Part shown: positions 63,585-64,000 of the stretch, piece by piece
Position numbering within the stretch: position 1 is the first letter of the stretch
Layout of the letters: every line of letters starts with the position of its first letter
Origin: an uncultured Armatimonadota bacterium
Lineage (GTDB): Bacteria > Armatimonadota > Fimbriimonadia > Fimbriimonadales > Fimbriimonadaceae
Reading direction: 5' to 3'
Assembly (NCBI GenBank): GCA_903927345.1
Contig: CAIYMO010000011.1
Span: forward strand, 38,418-102,417
Length of the DNA: 64,000 nt
The notes under the pieces: model-generated
Database searches by the model: none
Told to the model about the DNA's origin: nothing
What the model saw: only the letters and a program-made list of their open reading frames with translations
Translations under genes and position numbers: made by a program

Positions 63585-64000
63585 ATGAAAGCGAACATCG
63601 CCGTTCCTGCCCTTCTGCTCGTCGCAACCTCCGCTGTTGCACAGGCTCCTTCTCTCGAGAATCTTCTTAAAGCAAAGCTCCCAGCACTTGGGCACCGAAA
63701 CTGGATTGTAGTCGCCGATTCTGCCTATCCCCTCCAAACCGCACCGGGGATCGAGACTATCACCGTCAACATGTCCCAACTCGACGCGGTCAAAGTCGTA
63801 ATGTCTGCCCTGAGCAAGACCAAGCATGTCCAGCCGAAAATCATGGTGGACAAGGAACTGCAGTTCGTCAGTGAGTCCGACGCCAAAGGAATCGGCGCTT
63901 ACCGAAACTCCCTCAACTCGCTACTCAAAGGCAAAAGTGTCTCGCGCGAGCTACACGAGGACATCATCGCCAAGCTTGACGACGCCGGAAAGACGTTCAA
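63585..64000 (+). CDS. Secreted RbsD/FucU-like protein, N-terminal part (cut by window edge)
   Basis: The first 138 codons of an exported protein with signal MKANIAVPALLLVATSAVAQA. After it, LPALGHRNWIVVADSAYPLQT is reminiscent of the RbsD/FucU (D-ribose pyranase / L-fucose mutarotase) start, LxxxGHxDxxVIADxxxP, with the His and Asp retained. The following part reads QLDAVKVVMSALSKTKHVQPKIMVDKEL. If correct, it would interconvert sugar anomers, fitting fucose release by GH95 elsewhere in the window, but such enzymes are normally cytosolic. The end is beyond the window. Confidence 0.5.
   Translation, partial: MKANIAVPALLLVATSAVAQAPSLENLLKAKLPALGHRNWIVVADSAYPLQTAPGIETITVNMSQLDAVKVVMSALSKTKHVQPKIMVDKELQFVSESDAKGIGAYRNSLNSLLKGKSVSRELHEDIIAKLDDAGKTF

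Noticed and set aside
1..64000. CRISPR arrays, tRNA/rRNA genes, insertion sequences, prophage
   Set aside because: I looked through the intergenic regions and found no regularly spaced repeats, cloverleaf-like segments, transposases, integrases or phage structural genes.

Overview
The window looks like a chromosomal segment of a flagellated, diderm bacterium of moderate GC content. The outer membrane is inferred from flagellar L- and P-ring genes (flgH, flgI), an arabinose-5-phosphate isomerase for KDO synthesis, and a PEP-CTERM protein. The mix of a compact flagellar cluster, many lone housekeeping genes, secreted plant-polysaccharide enzymes, prepilin-type proteins and heavy use of the CGA arginine codon resembles Armatimonadota (Fimbriimonadia-like). 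That placement is inference, not a database result. I saw no tRNA, rRNA, CRISPR array, insertion sequence or prophage, and no gene-free stretch longer than 300 bases.

Layout. 1-9306 (minus strand): a colinear rod/ring/hook-junction cluster flgF-flgG-flgA-flgH-flgI-flgJ(N)-flgN-flgK-flgL-fliW-csrA, followed by a membrane protein and ribF (cut by the window edge). 9440-12097: the two subunits of a 3-oxoacid CoA-transferase, separated by a secreted protein and an L,D-transpeptidase. 12152-20682: housekeeping and stress genes (FmdB-type zinc ribbon, trxB, photolyase, aldo/keto reductase, tilS, ftsH, TPR protein, ruvC). 20966-27084: a tight plus-strand block of a D-apionate-lactonase-like protein, two overlapping FAD oxidoreductases and a GH95 fucosidase-type enzyme. 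27106-33963: hypotheticals, rpmG-rpmF, a di-haem cytochrome and three linked prepilin/PilX-like genes. 33944-40192: sirtuin, GDSL esterase, pdxT, then an arginase-kdsD-GH2 run. 40279-49805: trigger factor, an epimerase, a TPR-GGDEF protein, ubiX, a GNAT, a second epimerase, a TM2 protein and gyrA. 49809-58084: acyltransferase, a zeta-toxin-like kinase with a 57-residue partner, a PEP-CTERM repeat protein, a beta-CASP nuclease, and an Nramp/CDF metal transporter pair. 58167-64000: dnaB with small zinc-ribbon neighbours, a GH10 xylanase, a large GH-like protein and an RbsD/FucU-like protein cut by the edge.

How it works together. The flagellar block supplies rod, rings, export chaperone and hook-filament junction, with FliW-CsrA as the likely post-transcriptional switch. 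GH95, GH10, GH2, GDSL, apionate-lactonase-like and FucU-like genes together suggest growth on plant cell-wall glycans rich in fucose, apiose and xylan.

Three observations stand out. FlgA carries an N-terminal domain that aligns with the middle of the neighbouring FlgG, so a rod-protein-like domain appears fused to the P-ring chaperone. Many genes have a TAnnnT hexamer exactly 6-7 bases before the start codon, indicating widespread leaderless transcription. Finally, the zeta-like kinase overlaps a tiny downstream gene by 4 bases, which suggests a toxin-antitoxin-like module.
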